In this document: positions 1-4,832 of the stretch, one piece after another | Layout: each line of letters starts with the position of its first letter | Position numbering within the stretch: the first letter of the stretch is position 1 | Source: JBJXGC01 sp046154545 | GTDB lineage: Bacteria; Chloroflexota; Dehalococcoidia; Tepidiformales; Tepidiformaceae | Assembly (NCBI GenBank): GCA_046154545.1 | Contig: JBJXGC010000330.1 | Coordinates: 1-5,874, forward strand | Reading direction: 5' to 3' | Length of the DNA: 5,874 nucleotides | Made by a program: the position numbers and the translations under genes | Notes under the pieces: generated by a model | What the model saw: only the letters and a program-made list of their open reading frames with translations | Database searches by the model: none | Told to the model about the DNA's origin: nothing

Positions 1-358
1 GAAACGCCAGCCCGAGCAGCCCCTGCTCGTTCCCGCTACTCCCGACCAGCGGCGTGATGTCGAGGAACGGCTCGGCGGCGATGGTCCCGTCCTGCACGAC
101 CCGGATCGTGCCCGCCTTCTCCACCACAAAAAGCCGCCCGCTGCCATCACCGGCATGGGTCACATAGGTCGGGCGCCGAAAGCCGCTGGCCACCTTCAGG
201 AGCTGGACGCCTGGCCCGGGCGCCGCCGTGGCGCTGCTATCGGCGGCGAGCCCCGGCACGACCGTGCGCGTGGCGAGGGATTGGTCTCGGCCGTCGCCGC
301 CGTTACCGCAGGCCGCGATCAGGGTCAGTGGGAGGAGAAAGACGAAAAACCGGCGCAC
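1..358 (-). CDS. Lipoprotein PQQ-dependent sugar (glucose/sorbosone) dehydrogenase-like protein, N-terminal part
   Basis: Only the first 119 codons are present; the gene runs off the left edge. Translation from GTG at 358 gives a lipoprotein signal peptide: basic start VRRFF, hydrophobic stretch to about residue 16, then lipobox IAAC with the lipidated Cys near residue 17. A low-complexity Ser/Ala/Pro linker follows to about residue 50. The start of a beta-propeller comes next, with the segments THAGDGSGRLFVVEKAG, IRVV and EQGLLGLAF. These segments are characteristic of the GSDH/YliI family of soluble aldose sugar dehydrogenases, which oxidise sugars with PQQ outside the cytoplasm; the exact substrate cannot be told. 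An in-frame TAG lies four codons upstream, so GTG 358 is the first possible start. No Shine-Dalgarno is visible, but TAGTCT lies 6 bases upstream. PQQ and Ca ligands lie in the missing part, so a non-enzymatic propeller cannot be excluded. Confidence 0.8.
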   Translation of the reverse strand, partial: MRRFFVFLLPLTLIAACGNGGDGRDQSLATRTVVPGLAADSSATAAPGPGVQLLKVASGFRRPTYVTHAGDGSGRLFVVEKAGTIRVVQDGTIAAEPFLDITPLVGSSGNEQGLLGLAF

Positions 359-573
359 AACACCAGACTATGGCCCACGGCCGGTCAAGGGCGAGGGAAC
401 ATCAGGCGTCGTATCCTCTTCGCTCTCCCCGGGCTGGCACTGGATGTCCCGGCGTTGCTGCGGATGGCGCGCGACGCCCATCTCGCGGTAGAGGGCCATC
501 TTCTGGTGCAGGTCGCCCAGGGGGTGGGTTCGGGGGGCCGCGACCACCCAGGATGGAAACGACGCGGACCGGA
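359..573. other. Intergenic stretch without a supportable gene
   Basis: This is the part of the 388-base gap between the oxidoreductase and lipoprotein genes that lies nearest the lipoprotein gene. Apart from the candidate -10 next to the lipoprotein start I see no gene. A minus-strand frame from ATG 499 to 368 could give 43 residues, beginning MALYREMG. It has a weak ribosome-binding site, and its end (PSPLTGRGP) reads like translated intergenic repeat, so I do not call it. Confidence 0.5.
365..370 (-). promoter_or_regulatory. Candidate -10 box (TAGTCT) of a leaderless promoter
   Basis: On the minus strand TAGTCT (TANNNT form) ends 6 bases before the GTG start at 358, and there is no purine-rich ribosome-binding site between. 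That spacing fits a transcript beginning at or next to the start codon. No convincing -35 is present at 16-18 bases: TTGACC at 388-383 is only 12 bases away. The support is the same arrangement at two other genes in this window. Confidence 0.35.
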
Positions 574-620
574 GCCCTCCGTCGCCGCCGGGCATCCTTA
601 GCCCGGCCGCCAGGGAGGGC
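574..620. repeat. Nested inverted repeat, possible terminator after the oxidoreductase gene
   Basis: The inner arms GCCGGGC (587-593) and GCCCGGC (601-607) form a perfect 7-bp stem with a 7-base loop. The outer arms GCCCTCC (574-580) and GGAGGGC (614-620) add another 7 bp around a poorly paired middle. It lies about 130 bases beyond the oxidoreductase stop and has no U-tract, so intrinsic termination is uncertain. Confidence 0.5.
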
Positions 621-639
621 CCCGGTCCTCCGCGCGTCA

Positions 640-676
640 CCTCCGGCGACCTCGAACGTCCAGGATCGCCCGGAGG
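640..676. repeat. Inverted repeat downstream of the oxidoreductase gene
   Basis: The left arm CCTCCGGCGA (640-649) pairs with the right arm TCGCCCGGAGG (666-676), with one bulged base and a 16-base loop. It lies about 70-105 bases beyond the oxidoreductase stop (minus strand) and could act as a transcript-end or mRNA-stabilising hairpin. No run of T follows. Confidence 0.5.
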
Positions 677-694
677 AACGCGATACCTCGAACA

Positions 695-724
695 AACCTT
701 GGCGCCCTTGGCGTCTTGGCGGTT
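695..724 (-). repeat. CGCCAAG heptamer array, 3 units
   Basis: On the minus strand CGCCAAG occurs three times with spacers A and GG, flanked by AAC and GTT. It starts 22 bases past the oxidoreductase stop codon. A second array of the same kind overlaps the esterase stop (2177-2220), in the same orientation relative to its gene. Translated, it gives the RQDAKGAK type of peptide that I recognise from spurious intergenic ORFs in many genomes. Its function is unknown. Confidence 0.8.
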
Positions 725-746
725 CACCGGCGCGACCGGCGCCCGC

Positions 747-1826
747 CTACACCCGCGACTTCGCGTCCACCTTGCTCACGTCCTCTAGGCCCTTCGGCAC
801 CCCGCTGACCTGCACGTTCTGGAGGCTCTTCAGCACGTCCGCGAGCCGTTCGCGCTGGGCCGGCGTGCTGGCCGGCATGGCCAGCCCGATCCGTTTCGCA
901 TACTCCCGGTTCTCGCTCAGGAAGGCTGGCAGCCGGTCGTAGGTCGATGTCTGCGCGAAGACGCGGAGCACGTCCTCCGGGATCACCTTCTGCATCTCCG
1001 CCCACTTGCCCTGGAGCGACATCTCGTGGAGCTGCATCCCCAGGCTCTTCAGCCCGTGCACTTCGAACACTTCGTGGTAGCTGCGCGTCGAGCCGTAGAA
1101 CGAGATCGGCTGGCGCAGCCGCTCCAGGCCCTGCTCGATCTCCGATTCGTTTTCGCCGAAGACCGTGAAGCCCCCGCCCGAAAGCTCGATATCCGACCAG
1201 GTCCGCCCGCTCCGCTTGAGCCCGACCGCGATGTTCGGGAGGACCACGTCGCGCATGTACTTGTCCGTCATGAAGCCGTGGGGCATCACCCCATCGGCCA
1301 CCTCACCCGCCACCCGCGCCATCGCGTCGCCCACGCAGGCGAGGAAGACCTTCGGCCGCGGGTAGTCGATCGGCCCCGGGTTGAAGTTCGGCGTCATCAG
1401 CGTGAAGTGGTAATGCTTGCCCAGGAACTCCGGTTTCTCACCCGTTTCGAACGACTTCCAGACCGCCTTCAGCATCTGGATGTACTCCTTCATGCGTGGG
1501 GCCGCCGGGCCCCACTCCATGCTGAAGCGGTTGATGTTGTGGCCCTTCACCTGGCTCCCGAGGCCGAGCGAGAAGCGCCCCTTGCTCAGGTGCTGGATGT
1601 CCCACGCCTCGTAGGCCAGGATTGTGGGGCTCCGCGGGAAGGCGATGGTGACACTCGTCTGGATCTCGATCCGCTCCGTCGCGTTCGCCCCGAGGGCGGC
1701 CGTCAGCATCGAATCGTGGGCCGTCTCCGGCGTGCTCGCCGTGTCATAGCCCAGCTCTTCCGCCCGCCGCGCGCCTTCCGCCGCCTCCGACGGCCAGCCG
1801 CCGCCAAACCCTGTACCGATCTTCAT
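747..1826 (-). CDS. LLM-class F420-dependent oxidoreductase, TIGR03617-like
   Basis: This is a 359-residue luciferase-like (bacterial luciferase/flavin monooxygenase TIM barrel) protein expected to use reduced coenzyme F420 for hydride transfer in the cytoplasm; the substrate is unknown. Family-typical segments include ETAHD (residues 34-38), a run ending FPRSP (63-67), the LSKGRFSLGLGSQVKGH block (80-96), the RFSM segment at 100-103, the LMTP and VFLACVG segments mid-protein, and AGEVADGVMPHGF. These match the subfamily first defined on a mycobacterial protein (MSMEG_2256 type). The length is normal and no frame damage is seen. I chose ATG 1826 because AGGAGAGA ends 7 bases before it and the family normally begins MK(V/I)..G. 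The frame is open upstream to 1925, but that extension does not look like the family. It is monocistronic as far as seen, with about 390 bases of non-coding DNA on each side. A 17-bp dyad lies 59-75 bases upstream of the start. Use of FMN instead of F420 cannot be ruled out from sequence alone. Confidence 0.9.
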   Translation of the reverse strand: MKIGTGFGGGWPSEAAEGARRAEELGYDTASTPETAHDSMLTAALGANATERIEIQTSVTIAFPRSPTILAYEAWDIQHLSKGRFSLGLGSQVKGHNINRFSMEWGPAAPRMKEYIQMLKAVWKSFETGEKPEFLGKHYHFTLMTPNFNPGPIDYPRPKVFLACVGDAMARVAGEVADGVMPHGFMTDKYMRDVVLPNIAVGLKRSGRTWSDIELSGGGFTVFGENESEIEQGLERLRQPISFYGSTRSYHEVFEVHGLKSLGMQLHEMSLQGKWAEMQKVIPEDVLRVFAQTSTYDRLPAFLSENREYAKRIGLAMPASTPAQRERLADVLKSLQNVQVSGVPKGLEDVSKVDAKSRV

Positions 1827-1833
1827 CGTGATA

Positions 1834-1841
1834 TCTCTCCT
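1834..1841 (-). promoter_or_regulatory. Ribosome-binding site that fixes the oxidoreductase start
   Basis: AGGAGAGA on the minus strand ends 7 bases before ATG 1826. It is the only good Shine-Dalgarno near the 5' end and favours this ATG over upstream in-frame starts as far as 1925. Confidence 0.75.
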
Positions 1842-1884
1842 GCTTCGATGCTTCCTTTCTACCGGATTAGCGGCCCCGTGTCGC

Positions 1885-1901
1885 GTCTCCAGTAACGAGA
1901 C
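1885..1901. promoter_or_regulatory. 17-bp dyad upstream of the oxidoreductase gene, possible operator
   Basis: GTCTC (1885-1889) and GAGAC (1897-1901) form a perfect 5-bp dyad around a 7-base centre, 59-75 bases upstream of ATG 1826. The size and place suit a dimeric repressor site. No regulator gene is in the window and no clear promoter hexamers frame it, so this is only a candidate. Confidence 0.25.
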
Positions 1902-1976
1902 AAACCACCGCAAGGGTAGGGCCATCCCTGCAAGGTACGGGCGGCGAGCGAAGCATCCCCCTTCATGGCCCCATCC

Positions 1977-2002
1977 GCCTCCCCTCCGCCGCGCGGGGAG
2001 GC
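1977..2002. repeat. Inverted repeat in the esterase-oxidoreductase gap
   Basis: GCCTCCCC (1977-1984) and GGGGAGGC (1995-2002) form a perfect 8-bp stem with a 10-base loop. It belongs to a cluster of three hairpins between 1977 and 2097 in an otherwise gene-free stretch (1827-2218). Confidence 0.65.
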
Positions 2003-2010
2003 ACGCATAG

Positions 2011-2030
2011 CCTTCGCCTCAGAGCGAGGG
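2011..2030. repeat. Small inverted repeat in the hairpin cluster
   Basis: CCTTCGC (2011-2017) and GCGAGGG (2024-2030) pair over 7 positions with one G-T pair and a 6-base loop. It lies between two stronger hairpins. Alone it would be weak evidence. Confidence 0.4.
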
Positions 2031-2054
2031 ATGAAAAAGGCCTGGTCTTCTGCT

Positions 2055-2097
2055 CCGCCTCCCCCTCGCCCCGCGCACGGGGAGAGGGGGCAGGCGG
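2055..2097. terminator. 43-base near-perfect hairpin downstream of the esterase gene
   Basis: Arms 2055-2073 and 2078-2097 pair over 18 bp with one bulged base (2091), one G-A mismatch (2068/2083) and a 4-base loop (2074-2077). The outer pairs are CCGCCT with AGGCGG, followed by five C-G pairs. It lies about 120 bases beyond the esterase stop on the minus strand and is the strongest simple hairpin in the left half. There is no T-run on either side, so it may be a terminator of the GC-rich, U-poor type or a copy of a dispersed palindromic repeat. Its CCCCTCTCC...GGGG style resembles intergenic palindromes common in GC-rich bacteria. Confidence 0.55.
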
Positions 2098-2176
2098 TGA
2101 GGGTCGCGACGGCCAGGCGGAGCCCAACGACAGGTGCGAGCGTTGGGGCCATGCTCGTGCCGCGTCAGCCGCACAC

Positions 2177-2220
2177 TCGAACCTTGGCGTCCTCTTGGCG
2201 ACCTTGGCGTCTTGGCGATT
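2177..2220 (-). repeat. CGCCAAG heptamer array, 4 units, overlapping the esterase stop codon
   Basis: On the minus strand, directly after the esterase TAA (2221-2219), CGCCAAG occurs four times with spacers A, GT and AGGA, ending GTTCGAG. The first array (695-724) ends GTTTGTTCGAG after its last unit, so the flank is shared too. The array's first bases supply part of the esterase stop codon. Confidence 0.8.
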
Positions 2221-3121
2221 AGACCGCCGCCAGCGCCCCCAGCTTCGCCTTCACGAACTCCCCGATCTGGTCGATCGCCTGCTGCCCCTCGGGCACCATC
2301 CAGCCCTGCATCTGGAAGACGTGCACCTGGCCGTCCCACGGCTCGAACGTGCTCTCCACACCGGCCGCCTTCGCCCGCTCGTGCAGGCGGGTCGAGTCGT
2401 CGTAGAGCACCTCTTCCGTGCCCACCTGGATGAGCAGCGGCGGCAGGCCGCTGAGGTCCGCATAGTGCGGCGAGACGAGCGGGTTCGTCGCCTTGTCGCC
2501 GCCGATGTAGTTGTCGGCCATCATCTTGATCATCGCGACATCGCTGATCAGCGGGTCGCGGGTCGCGCGCTCCGTGATCGAGGCGCCTGTGGCCGCGAGG
2601 TCCGTCCAGGGCGACAGCAGGACGCCCGCCGATGGCATGGGCAGGCCGCGTTCCTTGAGCGAGACCAGCGTCGCGGCGGTCAGGCCGCCGCCCGCCGAGT
2701 CGCCCCCGATGGCGATGTCGCGCGCCGCAATCCCGGAATCGAGGAGCGACCGGTAGCCCGCGACCGCGTCTTCGACCGCCGCGGGGAAGGGGTGCTCCGG
2801 CGCCAGCCGGTAATCCAGGGCGAGCACCTGGACGTCCGTCGCCCGCGAAAGCTCGCCCAACAGCCAGGCGTGGGAGACCGTCGAGCCAAGCACGTAGCCG
2901 CCGCCATGGAGATACAGCAGCACCCGGCTCGTGTCCGCCCCGGGCGCCGTGAAGTACTTCGCAGGGACGCCCCCAGCGGTCGTGTCCTCGACGATGATGT
3001 CGGCGTCGGCCGAACGGGCGGTCGCTTCCATCCCGGCGCGCATCTCCGCCAGGGAGCCGCCAGGCAGGGCCGGCTGGCTCCGCATGGTGGCGATCAATTG
3101 CTTGCTCTCTTCGCTGGGCAT
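2219..3121 (-). CDS. Alpha/beta hydrolase, hormone-sensitive-lipase (Abhydrolase_3) family esterase
   Basis: This 300-residue protein should hydrolyse carboxyl esters of small acyl or alcohol groups in the cytoplasm; no signal peptide or membrane segment is seen. The oxyanion-hole motif HGGGY is at 72-76, the family block DYRLAPEHPFPAAVED at 103-118, the nucleophile elbow GDSAGG at 140-145 with Ser142, and the catalytic His is His267 in the segment VHVF. The acid lies in the block VGTEEVLYDD (233-242). At the position where many family members have Asp (the D of DPL), this protein has Glu237, with Asp241/242 close by. A short N-terminal cap (about 1-45) is typical. ATG 3121 has a strong GGAGG 7 bases upstream. 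The gene follows the DUF3052 gene by 66 bases on the same strand, so they are probably co-transcribed. The natural substrate cannot be inferred. Confidence 0.92.
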   Translation of the reverse strand: MPSEESKQLIATMRSQPALPGGSLAEMRAGMEATARSADADIIVEDTTAGGVPAKYFTAPGADTSRVLLYLHGGGYVLGSTVSHAWLLGELSRATDVQVLALDYRLAPEHPFPAAVEDAVAGYRSLLDSGIAARDIAIGGDSAGGGLTAATLVSLKERGLPMPSAGVLLSPWTDLAATGASITERATRDPLISDVAMIKMMADNYIGGDKATNPLVSPHYADLSGLPPLLIQVGTEEVLYDDSTRLHERAKAAGVESTFEPWDGQVHVFQMQGWMVPEGQQAIDQIGEFVKAKLGALAAV

Positions 3122-3187
3122 CCTGTTTCCTCCGGACTCGTAGTCGTGCGGCTATTCAATGCCTCTGCAGCAGACATTGCAAGCGGC

Positions 3188-3616
3188 CTACCGCGGCGGC
3201 GGCCCGGGCCCGCCCCGCAGCTCCTTCCGCCAGACGAACCGCAGCCCCGACCAGCGCTCATCGATGGCGCAGACCTTGTTGTCCACGAGCCCGGTCGGGA
3301 GGATGACCTCACGCAGGACGTCCTCCGTAAGGTCGGTCGCGACCTTCGCGGCCTTCTTCGGCCACGCGATCCAGAGCCCGCCGGCTGGGAAGACGCCCTC
3401 ACCAAGGCCGGGAAGCGCCCCCGCCAACTCGGCCCGGTCTGTCGTGAAGAACACGGCCACGTCGATGGCCCCCGGCGAAAGTGCATCCACCGTCGCCTCG
3501 GCCGGCAGCTCGCCGAGGCTTTCGCTGAACCCCGGCGGCGCCCCGATGAACGCGCACCGGCTGCCTTCCTTGATCCCGAGCTTCTTCGGCAGCGGCGTCC
3601 CCGAATATCCGGCCAT
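3188..3616 (-). CDS. DUF3052 family protein
   Basis: This 142-residue small cytoplasmic protein is of unknown molecular function. The start MAGYSGTPL..KLGIK and the C-terminal block GLWIAWPKKA (80-89), followed by TDLTEDVLRE (94-103), GLVDNKVCAID (109-119) and WSGLRFVWR (122-130), are hallmarks of DUF3052. Family members are often annotated only as hypothetical, and I assign no activity. The C-terminal tail GGPGPPPR is probably unstructured. I chose ATG 3616 because the family starts there. A GTG 12 codons upstream (3652) is in frame, but its GGAGG is only 3 bases away and the extra residues do not look like the family. ATG 3616 has no Shine-Dalgarno; instead TACGAT ends 6 bases before it, suggesting a leaderless transcript. 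It is the first gene of a probable two-gene unit with the esterase. Confidence 0.88.
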   Translation of the reverse strand: MAGYSGTPLPKKLGIKEGSRCAFIGAPPGFSESLGELPAEATVDALSPGAIDVAVFFTTDRAELAGALPGLGEGVFPAGGLWIAWPKKAAKVATDLTEDVLREVILPTGLVDNKVCAIDERWSGLRFVWRKELRGGPGPPPR

Positions 3617-3622
3617 CCGTGG

Positions 3623-3628
3623 ATCGTA
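3623..3628 (-). promoter_or_regulatory. Candidate -10 box (TACGAT) of a leaderless promoter for the DUF3052-esterase unit
   Basis: TACGAT (TANNNT form) on the minus strand ends 6 bases before ATG 3616, and no Shine-Dalgarno lies between. The bases 17-18 upstream (TGATCC/GTGATC) match a -35 only weakly. The arrangement is the same as at the lipoprotein and first thioesterase genes. Confidence 0.4.
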
Positions 3629-3662
3629 CCCGTTCGGGCAGGGACGGATCACCCACCTCCGC

Positions 3663-3993
3663 CCCGCGGCGGTGGCCCCCTCCGCCCTGGAGCCGCGCCT
3701 CTCAGTGGGCGCTTACTTCGCACAATGTCAGGTGTGTCCCCGGGCAGTTCGTGGGCCTACCCGGGGGCGTCATCCCGCGGCGGTGCCCCGCCGTCCTGGA
3801 GCCGCGCCCCTCAGTGGGCGCTTACTTCGCACGATGTCAGGCGTGCCCCCGGGCAGTTCCTGGGCCTACCCCGGGGGCTCATCCCGCGGCGGTGCCCCCG
3901 CCGTCCTGGAGCCGCGCCCCTCAGTGGGCGCTTACTCCGCACGCTGTCAGGCGTGTCCCCCGGCAGTTCGTGGGCCAACCCGGGGGGCGTCGT
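3663..3993. repeat. Three tandem copies of a 109-111 bp structured non-coding unit
   Basis: Units start at CCCGCGG, at 3663, 3774 and 3883, with lengths 111, 109 and 111. The middle unit is not a multiple of three, so no reading frame is kept. Each unit contains hairpin A, arms GCGCCY and GGGCGC with loop CTCAGT (a G-T pair in unit 1, C-G in units 2 and 3). Each also contains hairpin B, arms of 7-8 bp made of a C-run/G-run such as CCCCCGGG and CCCGGGGG around a 15-16 base loop. Changes within the arms of B keep it paired in all three units. A near-invariant stretch beginning TCAGTGGGCGCTTACT lies between. The array fills most of the gap between the divergent DUF3052 and thioesterase genes, so it could hold regulatory sites or encode small RNAs. 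Its function is unknown. Confidence 0.9.
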
Positions 3994-4114
3994 CCCAGGC
4001 CACACCGGACATCGTGCCCTCGCGCTCGTCTCGCCGCCGCTGGCCCCGCGCAACCGCCGCCACCCCAATGTTGGAACCCCACCCGGACCCACGACGCCAC
4101 CCCCGCCCGCACGC
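3994..4114. other. Leader region before the thioesterase operon, nothing recognised
   Basis: These are unique bases between the tandem repeat and the candidate -10 of the first thioesterase. The stretch is C-rich, with TTGGAA at 4070-4075 too far from the -10 (about 39 bases) to be its -35. No small gene or hairpin of note is seen. Confidence 0.5.
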
Positions 4115-4120
4115 TATCCT
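4115..4120 (+). promoter_or_regulatory. Candidate -10 box (TATCCT) of a leaderless promoter for the thioesterase pair
   Basis: TATCCT ends 7 bases before ATG 4128. The intervening CTCTCCT is pyrimidine-rich and cannot act as a Shine-Dalgarno, so translation of the first thioesterase probably starts on a leaderless mRNA. No matching -35 is seen at 17 bases. Confidence 0.45.
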
Positions 4121-4127
4121 CTCCTTA

Positions 4128-4829
4128 ATGACCGACGAACACGCCCACCACACCGGCGCCTGGCAGCCCAACGCCGTCCTCCCCGAAGGCAAGCGCCTCG
4201 CTCTCCGCCGCCTCGCCGACGCCACCCGCCAGACGATCGACCTCCTCATGGAGACGGACGCCCCGGACGCCGATCTCCTGGCCGCCGCCGCCGCTGCCGA
4301 AGCGTTCAACGCCCGCCTCGCCGCCGCCCCGCGCGGCCGTCCCCTCTGGGGCTTCGCCGAGGCGAGCACCTCGGGCGACCCCGTCAGCTTCTACGACAAC
4401 AGCCCCATCTCCGGCCCCGCCAACCCGATCGCCCCCCCGCTGACTATGCGGATGGTTGGCGGCGAAGTCGAAGCTTGGGCCGAATTCGGCATCGCCTACG
4501 AAGGCCCGCCCGGCCACGTGCACGGCGGCTGGGTGGCCGCCGCCTTCGACGAGGTGCTCGGCATGGTCCAGTCCGGCACCGGCAACCCGGGCATGACCGG
4601 CACCCTCACCGTGCGTTATCGCCGCCCCACGCCGCTCCTCCGCAGGGTCACCTTCCGCGGCCGCCTCGACCGCGTCGAGGGCCGCAAGATCTTCACCGTA
4701 GCCACGCTCAGCGACGGCGACACCCTCTGCGCCGAGGCCGAGGGCATCTTCATCTCCGTCGGCCAGGAACGCTTCCGCGCCCTCGCCGAGCAAGCCGACC
4801 GCGGCGCGGTCTTCCCGGCGGGGAGCTGA
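4128..4829 (+). CDS. PaaI-type hotdog thioesterase 1
   Basis: This 233-residue protein of the 4HBT/PaaI hotdog superfamily is expected to hydrolyse acyl-CoA thioesters in the cytoplasm. A helical N-terminal segment (about 20-67, LRRLADATRQTIDLLM) precedes the hotdog domain. The domain carries SPISGPANPIAPPL (92-105), a substrate-pocket segment commonly seen in this subgroup. It also has the signature HGGW (132-135) with Asp141 on the following helix, then the strand TLTVRYRRPTPL (159-170) and the final strand AEAEGIFI. The HGG..A..D pattern is the usual PaaI active-site signature. A 25-30 residue C-terminal tail, rich in charged residues, is longer than in its neighbour. The start ATG has no Shine-Dalgarno but a TATCCT 7 bases upstream; the family-like sequence begins shortly after it. 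It is the first gene of a pair: its TGA is followed by one codon and then the ATG of the second gene. The physiological acyl group is unknown. Confidence 0.85.
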   Translation: MTDEHAHHTGAWQPNAVLPEGKRLALRRLADATRQTIDLLMETDAPDADLLAAAAAAEAFNARLAAAPRGRPLWGFAEASTSGDPVSFYDNSPISGPANPIAPPLTMRMVGGEVEAWAEFGIAYEGPPGHVHGGWVAAAFDEVLGMVQSGTGNPGMTGTLTVRYRRPTPLLRRVTFRGRLDRVEGRKIFTVATLSDGDTLCAEAEGIFISVGQERFRALAEQADRGAVFPAGS

Positions 4830-4832
4830 GCG

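Noticed and set aside
368..727. Possible small gene on the minus strand starting MNRQDAKGAK
   Set aside because: The start is the translated CGCCAAG array and the end looks like translated intergenic repeat. No ribosome-binding site is seen, and two other frames are equally open.
1026..1895. Plus-strand open frame of 289 codons
   Set aside because: It is entirely antisense to the oxidoreductase and its product is His/Arg/Pro-rich with no family features.
1827..1925. N-terminal extension of the oxidoreductase
   Set aside because: ATG 1826 has a good Shine-Dalgarno and matches the family start; the extension would run through that site and the dyad at 1885-1901.
3617..3652. Upstream GTG start for the DUF3052 gene
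   Set aside because: The GGAGG is only 3 bases from this GTG and the 12 extra residues do not resemble the family, which begins MAGYSGTPL.
3663..3993. CRISPR array or repeat-containing protein
   Set aside because: The whole 110-bp unit is conserved with no variable spacers, and the 109-base unit breaks any reading frame, so neither interpretation holds.
4827..4829. TGA as selenocysteine or programmed read-through joining the two thioesterases
   Set aside because: No SECIS-like hairpin was seen right after it, and the second gene has its own ATG with a well-placed Shine-Dalgarno. A normal stop is the simpler reading.
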